NCBI GenBank assembly: GCA_000697335.1
Contig: JNEM01016798.1
Location: forward strand, 1-17,020
Direction of reading: 5' to 3'
DNA: 17,020 bases
DNA from: Conidiobolus incongruus B7586
Taxonomy: Eukaryota; Entomophthoromycota; Entomophthoromycetes; Entomophthorales; Conidiobolaceae
Shown here in pieces: positions 9,001 to 17,020 of the stretch. Every line of letters begins with the position of its first letter. The first letter of the stretch is position 1. Below the pieces are notes generated by a model. That model saw nothing but the letters and a program-made list of their open reading frames with translations. It had not been told where the DNA came from and searched no databases. Made by a program: the position numbers and the translations under genes.

Positions 9001-9780
9001 TTTTTAATTATATTTTTTGTATTCCATACTTAAAAAAATATTGATACTATGTAAATAATCATTATTTAATCACCCTAATTTGCCATAATAGTAAAAATAA
9101 TAGATTGACATATGAAATGTTGATAAGATATGATAATTGGGTTTTAATTATATATCACATTATTTTAATAATATTATCTCATACCTTTCACCAAAATAAG
9201 TTTTGTAATAAAGATATAAATTGATTAGTGAATACAAATTCCAGAAATATTGAAGAGCAAATAAGAAAATGAGCCTAGATTATATTCATATTATTGTATG
9301 TTTATATTGCTAACAATAGTATCATACATTTAATATTGTTAAATTTTTCAATTTATAATTTATTATATATTTTGTTATTATCAATGATATCGATAAGATT
9401 AGATAACTATGGTAAATCGATAATTAGTTTTCACTTGAGATCTTGGTGATTTTATTTGATTAAAAACATATCAATATATTAGAAATTATTATTCTAAGTG
9501 TTTCATTAAAAAAGTTATAATTATCATTTTATATGTAAATTTATAGTATATCATTTTATTCCTAAGCGATGAAAGTTTAAAATTATATATATTAATATAC
9601 ACATTTGAATTTTGATTTACTAATTATATTCATTATTTCAAAGTATTTTCAAGAGATAAAAAATTCAAATTATGTGCATATTATTTATTATATTAAACTA
9701 TAAACAAAGATAAAGATATTTACCTTAAATTAATATATTAAACAAAATTCAAGTACTAAAATTGACTATTTATCATATGC
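6066..9780. other. Gene-free AT-rich spacer
   Basis: No gene, RNA gene or repeat family is recognised in these 3.7 kb. A mildly less AT-rich patch at about 7090-7360 (27-30% G+C) holds a 61-codon plus-strand frame without an early ATG (7108-7293). Its translation matches nothing I know, and frames of this size are expected by chance in this composition. Confidence 0.65.
6194..6214. repeat. 21-bp palindrome
   Basis: ATATGATATT-T-AATATCATAT, ten-base perfect arms around one T. Only one G/C pair per arm, so chance is the simplest explanation, although it is longer than most palindromes seen here. Confidence 0.5.
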
Positions 9781-9795
9781 CCAATTTTATCCAAT
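9781..9795 (+). promoter_or_regulatory. Paired CCAAT pentamers upstream of arrestin B
   Basis: CCAAT occurs at 9781-9785 and again at 9791-9795, ten bases apart or about one helical turn. They lie some 215 bases before the arrestin B start. CCAAT is the core site of the NF-Y/HAP complex in fungi. The spacing is suggestive only, since the pentamer recurs by chance. Confidence 0.25.
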
Positions 9796-9825
9796 TCAAA
9801 AGTTTCGAATATTTTAAATTCGCAA

Positions 9826-9839
9826 ATTTGAATTCAAAT
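9826..9839. repeat. 14-bp palindrome upstream of arrestin B
   Basis: ATTTGAATTCAAAT is a perfect palindrome 168 bases before the arrestin B start. It could be a dimer-binding site or a chance occurrence. Confidence 0.4.
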
Positions 9840-9968
9840 CAAATTAATATTTTATTTTGCAGGATAGAAACAAGAACGTGCATTAATTTAATTACCACAT
9901 TAAAAATAAAAATTTAATATAAATATAACATATGAATATTGGTACAAATAATTTTATTTTATATTTTC

Positions 9969-9975
9969 TATAAAA
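9969..9975 (+). promoter_or_regulatory. TATA-like box of arrestin B
   Basis: TATAAAA lies 31 bases before the ATG. If it is the working TATA box the leader would be extremely short, so transcription may start from another element in this AT-rich DNA. No ATG lies between it and the arrestin B start. Confidence 0.35.
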
Positions 9976-10006
9976 CATTGATATTAGTCTAACTCTTACT
10001 GATATT

Positions 10007-11089
10007 ATGTTTTCAATTTACAAACCCAAGTATTTAGTAGTTATCGAAGTTGACAATGATCACGTGTACTTAAATGGAGATGCCAACGAAGCGGAAAGTG
10101 TGAATCTCAGAGGGATTGTCAAAGTGATACCATCTTCACATAATCATCACAGTTCTCCAGTTACTATTCATTTTAGTTTTTTGTCCTATTTGAAAATCAT
10201 CTCAAATGATCTTTTAGGTTTAAATTATGATCAGATTGGATTCAGATTGGATTGGAAATTTAAGTGCGATTTTAAGGTTAATAATAATAATAATACTAAC
10301 ATATTCAGCTTTCCATTCACTGCCAAATTACCTGGAGATTTACCAGTGAGTATCGATATGGAAAATTTTCGCATTTATTACGAGTTCAAAGCTTTTGAGA
10401 AGAGCATGATTAAGGAATACATACTTTCTAAGAAAGATATAATGATCCATAGATTGAAGCGCATTCCAAACGAGGGATATTTCATATATCATGGTGATAC
10501 GGTACCAAAAATAACAGGGGTCAAAGGGAAAATTAGTGAAGAAGAGACATATACTCTAACTTATCCTAATATAATGTATAGTTGGGAAGATCTAATGGAT
10601 ATAAGTTTAAATATAATATTGAAACCGACACACAATGTGTCTTCCATAATTTACTCGATAAAACAAACAATCAGTATGGAGATATATCATCAACAGGGGC
10701 TTTTAGGTCAATCTCATTATAATTACCAACTAAGCACACTGAATGCTTACACAGTTGAATCATATCAACACAAAACGATTGAGTCAATAAAAAGTAGTAA
10801 ACAGAAGAATAATATGTCAAAAGATCACTTGTTGACCTTCAGATTAATATCAAAGCTAACTCCTTGCAATTTAAATCAAAGAAAATTTTGTCAATTTACG
10901 AGTGGGAATTACGAGTTTCAAGTTAGTCATTATTTATTGGTACAGATTAATATAGTAGACTCAACAAACGATACATACCTACAAAAGACTATCCGTTGTC
11001 CATTAACTTTTTTACCTCGTCTTAATATGAAACATCGGGAGATTAAGTTTGCTACTCTTCCTACTTATGAAGATGCTATTAATACATAA
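10007..11089 (+). CDS. Alpha-arrestin B (ART-like ubiquitin-ligase adaptor)
   Basis: A complete single-exon alpha-arrestin of 360 residues, paralogous to the genes at 3266 and 12577. The arrestin-N domain spans about 8-155 with FPFTAKLPGDLPVSID at 102-117. Arrestin-C spans about 178-340 and includes YNYQLSTLNAY (238-248), CQFTSGNYEFQVSHYLLVQ (295-313) and IRCPLTFLP. The PY motif LPTY, followed by EDA, is at 351-357, three residues from the end. LPxY is an accepted variant of PPxY in arrestin adaptors. A short asparagine run (92-96) in a loop before the FPF strand is the only low-complexity piece and comes from AAT/AAC repeats. The start is fixed by alignment of MFxxxKPKYLV with the paralogues. 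It is the only plus-strand copy and converges with its closest relative (C). A role in cargo-specific endocytosis or sorting is inferred from the family; the cargo is unknown. Confidence 0.9.
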   Translation: MFSIYKPKYLVVIEVDNDHVYLNGDANEAESVNLRGIVKVIPSSHNHHSSPVTIHFSFLSYLKIISNDLLGLNYDQIGFRLDWKFKCDFKVNNNNNTNIFSFPFTAKLPGDLPVSIDMENFRIYYEFKAFEKSMIKEYILSKKDIMIHRLKRIPNEGYFIYHGDTVPKITGVKGKISEEETYTLTYPNIMYSWEDLMDISLNIILKPTHNVSSIIYSIKQTISMEIYHQQGLLGQSHYNYQLSTLNAYTVESYQHKTIESIKSSKQKNNMSKDHLLTFRLISKLTPCNLNQRKFCQFTSGNYEFQVSHYLLVQINIVDSTNDTYLQKTIRCPLTFLPRLNMKHREIKFATLPTYEDAINT

Positions 11090-11114
11090 AATAGTTACTT
11101 TAATTGATCTACAT

Positions 11115-11150
11115 AATAAAATTTGCATAAATAAATATAGGTTTGTGATA
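11115..11150 (+). terminator. Poly(A) signals and GU-rich element of arrestin B
   Basis: AATAAA at 11115-11120 and again at 11130-11135, then a GTTTGTGATA stretch at 11141-11150. Together they make the classical hexamer plus downstream GU-rich arrangement, starting 26 bases after the stop. This is the best-formed 3' end signal in the window. Confidence 0.55.
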
Positions 11151-12530
11151 TTTTATATAATAACCACTTTTATCATATAATTTTTGAAATTCTTTAATAT
11201 TAATTAAAATGTTTTAAATCAGATAATTAAATAAATTTCCTTTCAACCTGCAATTAAATTACTTATCCAAATTAGAAAACATATAATTAATATATTCCTT
11301 GTTACGTATCAAATTGGTTAATGAATGTTATTTTAAATAGATTCAAAATACAATATCCCTATTATTATAAATATTTAATTTAATTAATTAGTATTGAAGT
11401 TTAAGACATTTACATCCTAAAATAATAATCTGCATTGATACAAAGATTTCATCAAAATACTTTGTTTTGCATTTACTATTCCCATCGTAAATCAATCTCT
11501 TATTTTTACTATTTCATTATTTAAAATCTAACAACTATTATATATATATATATCAATTACTAAGCTTAATAGAAATTTAACTACTTAAGCTGTTACTATA
11601 TCTTATGTATAATAATTATTCACATTAAATAAAAAATATAACTTAATCATAATACCAAATTTAGATACATTAAATATTCTGGTTTCTGTTTTTATGTAAA
11701 TTAGTTTGACATATAATTATTTTTTAAAATAAAAGCCATGATTAACGGTCCGATTCAAATTAATTTTATATCAAAAAGGAAAAAAAAGTTATAAAAAATT
11801 GATCATTAATACAATATTGCATAGTTCGTAATGAAAAGTAAAAAAATATATTATTAAACACGAATAAAAATAATTGTTATTAATAATACTTGGATAAATT
11901 GATCCATTAAATGTTCTGAACTAAATTAATTTGATATTCACAAGATGTAAATTCAGTTGTAATCTAATGGTTTTCATTTTTAAAATTTCAGTATATCGGC
12001 ATTTATTAAATTTACTATTTTTTTTAACTGGAGAATTAAAAATTTTGTACAATAATATGATATAAAATCAAATATGAATTAGTATTAGTGCAAAAGAATT
12101 AATTATAATGAAAAGCATTATTCCAATTTACCATGCATTATGCCTTTATAAATTTTCAAATTTTATAAAGATTTTATCAGAATTTATATTAGATTTTATG
12201 ACAAATATTTGTACAATATATAGCAGTTTATTATGTAATAATATTGTATTCATAGTCAATACATAGGTTATATAAAATAGTTAATATATGTTTCTTTCAT
12301 TTTAAAATAATATGCACTATGTAAAATGTGAATCATCATTGATTTTTTTAAAAACCCATATTTTAATTGGCAAACACATGAATCGAATAGTATAAGTCAA
12401 ATACATCACAAAAATATAATATTATCATGGTGTGTATGATAAAAAGTAAGATTTTTACGCTGAAATTTATATAAAATAAATACATTCATTCTTGAATTTA
12501 TTAACTTTCAAGATTTTAACAACTATACAC
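11151..12530. other. Convergent spacer between arrestins B and C
   Basis: The region between the two 3' ends. No gene is seen on either strand. It holds simple A/T-rich DNA and a TA microsatellite (11539-11553). Confidence 0.65.
11539..11553. repeat. TA microsatellite
   Basis: Seven and a half TA units in the convergent spacer. Confidence 0.85.
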
Positions 12531-12537
12531 TACAATT

Positions 12538-12543
12538 TTTATT
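12538..12543 (-). terminator. Poly(A) signal of arrestin C
   Basis: The minus strand reads AATAAA 34 bases past the arrestin C stop codon. It is followed within 15 bases by the GU-rich string TTGTAGTGTATAGTTGT, the usual order for a cleavage and polyadenylation site. Confidence 0.55.
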
Positions 12544-12576
12544 AATCTGCAAATATTTAAATAATAGTATAAACAA

Positions 12577-13650
12577 TTAAGTGCAAATGGCATCTTCATA
12601 AGTTGGAAGTGGAGATGAATGTGATAATGAGTTTTGCAATACGATGTGAGGTTGGATCGTTAAAGGACAGCGAATTATTTCTTGTTGTAAGGTATCGTTT
12701 GTTAAGTCTAACACTGTGACTTGAACCAATAAATAATGGCAAACTGCAAATTCCTTATTCTCACTGGTAAATTGACAAAATTTCCTCTGTTTAATTTCAC
12801 AAGGAATCAGTTTGGACGATAAGTTGAGTGTAATAAAACCATCATTAGCAACAATATATTTTGCTTTGTTAAAGTATATATCTTCACTAATATCGCTTCC
12901 TTGCGAAACATCCATATAAGCATTTAGTGTGCTTAATTGGTAGTTATAATAAGTTTGACTCACTAGCCCTTGTCTATGCAGCCATTCTTTGTTGATTATC
13001 TGTTTAATGGAGTAGCTGATTGAAGTTATTTGAAATATGGACTGAAGACTAATCGTTAAATTTATAGGCATGGGATTTTCGAATCTATGCCAGATATGAG
13101 GGTATTTTAGACTATATATCCCTTTTCCTATTAGTTTTCCTTCAATATTCGTCAAAACAGGTGTCATATTTTCATGATCTAATAAATATTGATTTTTTGG
13201 AATATGCATTAATCGATAAATTAGTATATTCTTTGTTGTAAGTGTACTATAACTAATTCTGTTCTTTTCAAATACTTTAAACTTGTGGGTAATACCAAAA
13301 TCTTCCAAATCGATAGATGCAGGAATATTCCCAGGTATTTTTGCAATAAATGGAAACTTGAACATTTTGATATTTGTATTAGAATGGAAATCACATATAA
13401 ATTGCCAATCATTTCGATATAGAATTACTTCGTTATTAATAGAAAAAAGATCCTGAGTAACTATGTACATATTTGACAAAAAGCTAAGTTGAATAGGTAT
13501 TGGTGATCGAGGATAATTTTCATATGACGTTTTGACTATCACCATCCCTTTAATAAATATGCTTTCTGCAGAATCTGCTCCCCCATTCAGGTATACCAAG
13601 TCATTTTCAAGTTGAATTTCAACCGAGTATTTTGGCTTACTCAAGAACAT
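12577..13650 (-). CDS. Alpha-arrestin C (ART-like ubiquitin-ligase adaptor)
   Basis: A complete single-exon alpha-arrestin of 357 residues. The start is placed at the ATG at 13648-13650. The open frame extends seven codons further to a TTG at 13671, but eukaryotic initiation favours the ATG, and MFLSKPKY then aligns with MFLISKSKY and MFSIYKPKY of the paralogues. Arrestin-N covers about 7-150 with FPFIAKIPGNIPASID at 99-114. Arrestin-C covers about 175-335 with YNYQLSTLNAY (235-245), CQFTSENKEFAVCHYLLVQ (292-310) and IRCPLT. The tail LPTYEDA (348-354) supplies the PY motif for a Nedd4/Rsp5 WW domain. Over the last 65 aligned residues of arrestin-C it is about 60% identical to arrestin B and about 51% to arrestin A (hand count), so B and C are the likely most recent duplicates. 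The expected role is as a cytosolic adaptor in ubiquitin-dependent trafficking; partners are unknown. Confidence 0.9.
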   Translation of the reverse strand: MFLSKPKYSVEIQLENDLVYLNGGADSAESIFIKGMVIVKTSYENYPRSPIPIQLSFLSNMYIVTQDLFSINNEVILYRNDWQFICDFHSNTNIKMFKFPFIAKIPGNIPASIDLEDFGITHKFKVFEKNRISYSTLTTKNILIYRLMHIPKNQYLLDHENMTPVLTNIEGKLIGKGIYSLKYPHIWHRFENPMPINLTISLQSIFQITSISYSIKQIINKEWLHRQGLVSQTYYNYQLSTLNAYMDVSQGSDISEDIYFNKAKYIVANDGFITLNLSSKLIPCEIKQRKFCQFTSENKEFAVCHYLLVQVTVLDLTNDTLQQEIIRCPLTIQPHIVLQNSLSHSSPLPTYEDAICT

Positions 13651-13688
13651 ATCCAATATTAAATTCAACAAATTTACAACTATCCCTT

Positions 13689-13700
13689 TTAAATATCCAT
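13689..13700 (-). promoter_or_regulatory. Four-codon ATG frame upstream of arrestin C
   Basis: ATG GAT ATT TAA on the minus strand, ending 38 bases before the arrestin C start. It begins only 14 bases past the TATA box, so it is probably upstream of the transcription start. It would matter only if transcription began unusually close to, or upstream of, that box. Confidence 0.2.
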
Positions 13701-13713
13701 TTCAATAGTTTAT

Positions 13714-13721
13714 TATTTATA
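13714..13721 (-). promoter_or_regulatory. TATA box of arrestin C
   Basis: TATAAATA on the minus strand, 63 bases before the ATG. This is the same octamer found before arrestin A. The flanks are A/T-rich, so the shared octamer and its placement are the main support. Confidence 0.5.
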
Positions 13722-14837
13722 TAAATACAAATTTTCAAAAATCCGAAAATTAACAGATTAATAATTCTGAATAACTGTGTATCAAATGATCAATTATTTT
13801 AACTGTCTATCTATATAAATTATGCATATTTAGTCCATTTAATATTTTGTGAAATTCTTTAATAAGTATGAACTTCAAATTTTACCGTTCATTGAACTTG
13901 AATAAAAATTTTCGGGGAATTTATAACTTTCTAATAATTATTGATCATGATGTCAGGTGATAAAGTGGTTGGTTAAATATACAAACTAATTATTATACAC
14001 CTCAATAATTTATTAATATGTTCTCTTTTTACTAAGAATAATTCCCGAAAATTTTCAAAATATTTTGAACCACTATTAATTATACTGAATTCTCAAACTA
14101 AATTTATGCAATTTGAAATTTTTGAAAATATAGGTTTGGTATAATCAATTGATAATTAAATTAAAATTTAAAATATTAAATAATGTGATATTATATAATT
14201 AATTTAATATAGGGTAAATGACCAAAAGTAAGAATGAACAGTAATATAATAGAATAAATGGATCAATTCCTGATATTTGTGATAAAATATTCTGGAAAAA
14301 ATAAATATTGCAGATAGTATTACAGCAATGTAAATAAATTTGAGTTTACATTAAAATCAAATATTTACCGATTGATTATGTTTTTTATAAAGGTATATTC
14401 TTAATATAAAATGAAAATTGTATCAATTTTATTACTCTTACGAGGCAAGAATCAATATTTTGTAAAATAGTAATTTATTTTCAATAAATACCAAAATTAA
14501 ATCTCAAATTAAATTTCGGATATATTTATCAAAAGTCATTTATAATATTAGTCAAAATAGTTATTTGGTATTTTTGATGAAAATATCGCTTAGATTTTTT
14601 ATGTGTAATAATTGTTTTGAATTCAATTACTTTACATCCGAAACATGAATAGGCTAATTCTGTCGATTATTAATGATTTCAAACACAAATATTATTTAAT
14701 TATTATGTGTTTACTAAAATTTCAATCTATTTTCAAATATAATTTATGTTTTAAGTACTTAACTGAGTATTAGATGGATTAAAATCATGTTATAAATTTG
14801 TATTTAATATTCAAATATTCTTAATTTCTATATTACA

Positions 14838-14851
14838 TTGATCTAGATCAA
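14838..14851. repeat. 14-bp palindrome TTGATCTAGATCAA
   Basis: A perfect palindrome with two G/C pairs per half, richer than the surroundings. It could be a dimeric protein site; no gene start is near. Confidence 0.45.
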
Positions 14852-15123
14852 AAGGAAATCTGTTAACTTTCAAGTATAATCAAATATTTTAGTTAAATCG
14901 ATACAAGAATAGTATTTAAATTCTTATATATAACTTATATTTATATTTACTCTTAATTTTTTAAGTAATTTATATTTCGAAAGATTATATAAATATGTAA
15001 ATAACATTAATTTAGCTATTAAACTAATTTTTCTTTTCCCCTCTATTCTAGCTATTTTTGTATTATTATCATTATTTCTAAGATTCAAACTATATTAATT
15101 GATACTATATTTTATTTATATAA

Positions 15124-15147
15124 TCCAATACATAGTCCAATACATTT
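15124..15147. repeat. 12-bp tandem duplication
   Basis: TCCAATACATAG is followed directly by TCCAATACATTT, agreeing at 10 of 12 positions. This looks like a small replication-slippage duplication. Confidence 0.6.
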
Positions 15148-15440
15148 ATATAAACTTATTTCTTTATAGAGCCTAAATAGACCCTATTTACTGATATATT
15201 AGCTTACCATGAAAATATTAAAATTTGTGTCCTTTTATATTATCTTTGTTTATTACCAACCATACTTATATGGTAATAATAAAATATTAACAATAAGTTA
15301 ATTCTTTACTTTATTTGACAGTTTTTCTTTTATAAAGAAAAATTTAATATTTATAGATTATAATATTATTCAAATACAAACTATAGCTTTATTATTTTAG
15401 TGAAAATAATATTCAATGATTAAAAGGTTGAGGAATATTT

Positions 15441-17020
15441 CTCAAAAAATTAAATTATCTGATAAATTATATATTTAATAGATTTTAATAAAAAAAATAA
15501 ATTAATAAAAGCTTAAGCAAAATAAACTATTAATATCAAAATAATATAATGGAAATATTTTATTAATTTTAATTAGTTAAATATCTATTTATATTGATTT
15601 TAATAAATTTTAATAATTTTTATAAGTTTAAAAATTATTATTATTGTTAGATTTTCAGTATGATCAGGGTTTATAATTTCAAAAATAATAAAATAAAGGT
15701 AGATTTATATTTTTATTCTATATTTAATTTGTTAAAAATCTCTTTTCCTTTATTAAATCTTTTTAATCAAAGAGTTATTAAGTTGTGACAAATAACTTAA
15801 TAATTATAATATAAGTTAAAATTATTTGATTAAATAATAATAGTATAAGTGATTAATAATATTACCAATACTTTATTTTTTCTTTTAAAATTTAATTATA
15901 TATATATTTTTTAATTAATTTAAGATAAATATGTTCTTTGTTAACTTAACTTAATTTTATTATAAAATAACCTTTTTATTTAATAAGAAATTATTTCCTA
16001 TCATATAGTTTTCTTTTAATAATAAAATAATTTACTTTATAATAATTATTATAAATTATATTTAGATATTTTAATTTATCATAATAATTTAAATAAAATT
16101 TAAGAAAGGATATGTCAATATTATTATAAGTTTCTATATTTGTTTAAAACTTTAATTAATAAATAATTAATTATATTTTCTTAATGATTTTAAATAGGTT
16201 AATTTATTTAATATTTAATTTCTTAAAAAAACAACTTCTATTATAATTAACATTAAGTTATTTAATATTTATAAGAACTTAATATTTAATAACAAATTTA
16301 ATATAATAATAAGATTGGTTTATATATATAGCTATATAGTTTTAATTTTTGACTTATAAATTTTTAGTTATATTTATTATTTTCTTATATTATTGAATAA
16401 ATTCATTGATGTTAGCTAATTTAAATATAAAAGAATAAATGTTAATCAAAAAACTTAGTAATATAAAGCTATGACCAAAGATAATTTTTATTGGTGATTT
16501 TTAATACTTGATTGTTTAAAAAATTAATTATAAATTTAATAAAAAAAAGAAGTTAATCCTAATTATTTTCTTTAAAATGAATAAATATATATAATATTTG
16601 TTTATATATTTGGTTTTTTTATTTTTTTATTATTTTTTAGATAATTTATAACTATTTTATTTTACTTGGTTTTTGTTAGTTTAAATAATTTTTTAGAATA
16701 GTGATATAAAATAAAAGTTATAATTTAAAACTATAATAAATAAAAAACTATATTAAAAGAAAATAGCTTTAAAATAAAATAATATTATTATTTAAAATAT
16801 AGATTTTTTTTGTAAAAATATTAGATAAATGAATTTTGAAATTTTATCTATAATAATTAAGATGGTATTATTATCTTTTTTTTAAAAAAAATGATTTTAT
16901 TAAATCTATTTAAATAGTATAGAAAAAATCTAGGGGAATTTTATTATGATAAAAGAAATTATTTTTTAGTTAAGTATGTTTTTTATCTTTTTAATAAATA
17001 TTACAAAAATTAATATAATA
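15441..17020. other. Extremely AT-rich terminal region
   Basis: Sampled 60-base lines contain only 5-10% G+C, against about 13-17% in the other spacers. No frame, RNA gene or tandem repeat array is seen. Runs of T and A of up to about nine bases are frequent. The drop is gradual and I cannot fix a boundary closer than about 200 bases. Confidence 0.6.

Larger units (their letters stand above)
13725..15440. other. AT-rich region upstream of arrestin C, no gene
   Basis: No reading frame of note on either strand. Contents include a 14-bp palindrome at 14838, a pyrimidine tract ending in CTAG at 15028-15051 and a small tandem duplication at 15124. Confidence 0.65.

Noticed and set aside
10279-10300. 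AAT/AAC repeat in arrestin B as a possible Dictyostelium-like signature
   Set aside because: It gives only five asparagines in one loop of one copy. The other two genes lack such runs, and the long gene-free spacers do not fit a compact amoebal genome.
13221-13412. 63-codon minus-strand frame inside arrestin C
   Set aside because: It lies wholly in another frame of the arrestin C gene and its composition is that of a frame-shifted shadow.
15028-15051. Pyrimidine tract ending in CTAG, resembling a 3' splice site
   Set aside because: There is no open reading frame on either side and the genes here have no introns, so nothing supports an exon.
1-17020. tRNA, rRNA genes, CRISPR arrays, retroelements
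   Set aside because: I read for tRNA-like cloverleafs with A and B boxes, rRNA-like stretches, regularly spaced repeats and long terminal repeats, and saw none that stood up.

Overview
This is a eukaryotic nuclear window of very high A+T content. By hand count most 60-base lines between genes are about 13-20% G+C, while the three coding regions are about 37-40%. The genes lack introns, use the standard code, and have TATA-like boxes upstream and AATAAA signals downstream. The best-supported content is three full-length paralogous alpha-arrestins (arrestin-related trafficking adaptors). Their N-terminal pattern, roughly NDxVYLNGxAxxAE followed by a hydrophobic strand, resembles fungal ART/CreD-type arrestins more than animal ARRDC proteins. 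An AT-rich, probably early-diverging fungus is therefore my best guess; the taxonomic call is an inference.

Layout: 1-1736 is AT-rich with no gene seen. 1737-2215 is a sharply bounded G+C island without a long reading frame. 2216-3265 is AT-rich and includes a T10/A10 hairpin and TA microsatellites. Arrestin A lies on the minus strand at 3266-4327, with a TATA box and a tiny upstream ORF in its leader. A 5.7 kb gap (4328-10006) holds an 88-bp terminal-inverted-repeat element at 5076-5163, a second G+C island with a protein-like 60-codon frame at 5814-6065, and several short palindromes. Arrestin B is on the plus strand at 10007-11089. A 1.5 kb convergent spacer follows, then arrestin C on the minus strand at 12577-13650. 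From 13651 to the end there is no gene, and the last 1.5 kb falls to about 5-10% G+C.

The three proteins are close in length (353, 360 and 357 residues). Each ends in a single PY motif (PPSY or LPTY, then EDA) only 3-6 residues from the C-terminus, which in known alpha-arrestins recruits Nedd4/Rsp5-type ubiquitin ligases through WW domains. B and C, which face each other tail to tail, are the closest pair in the C-terminal domain. All three share blocks (YNYQLSTxNAY and QFTSxNxEFxVxHYLLxQ) that I do not recognise as general arrestin signatures. The locus reads as a locally duplicated, lineage-specific arrestin family in a gene-poor stretch that also contains decayed, formerly functional-looking DNA.
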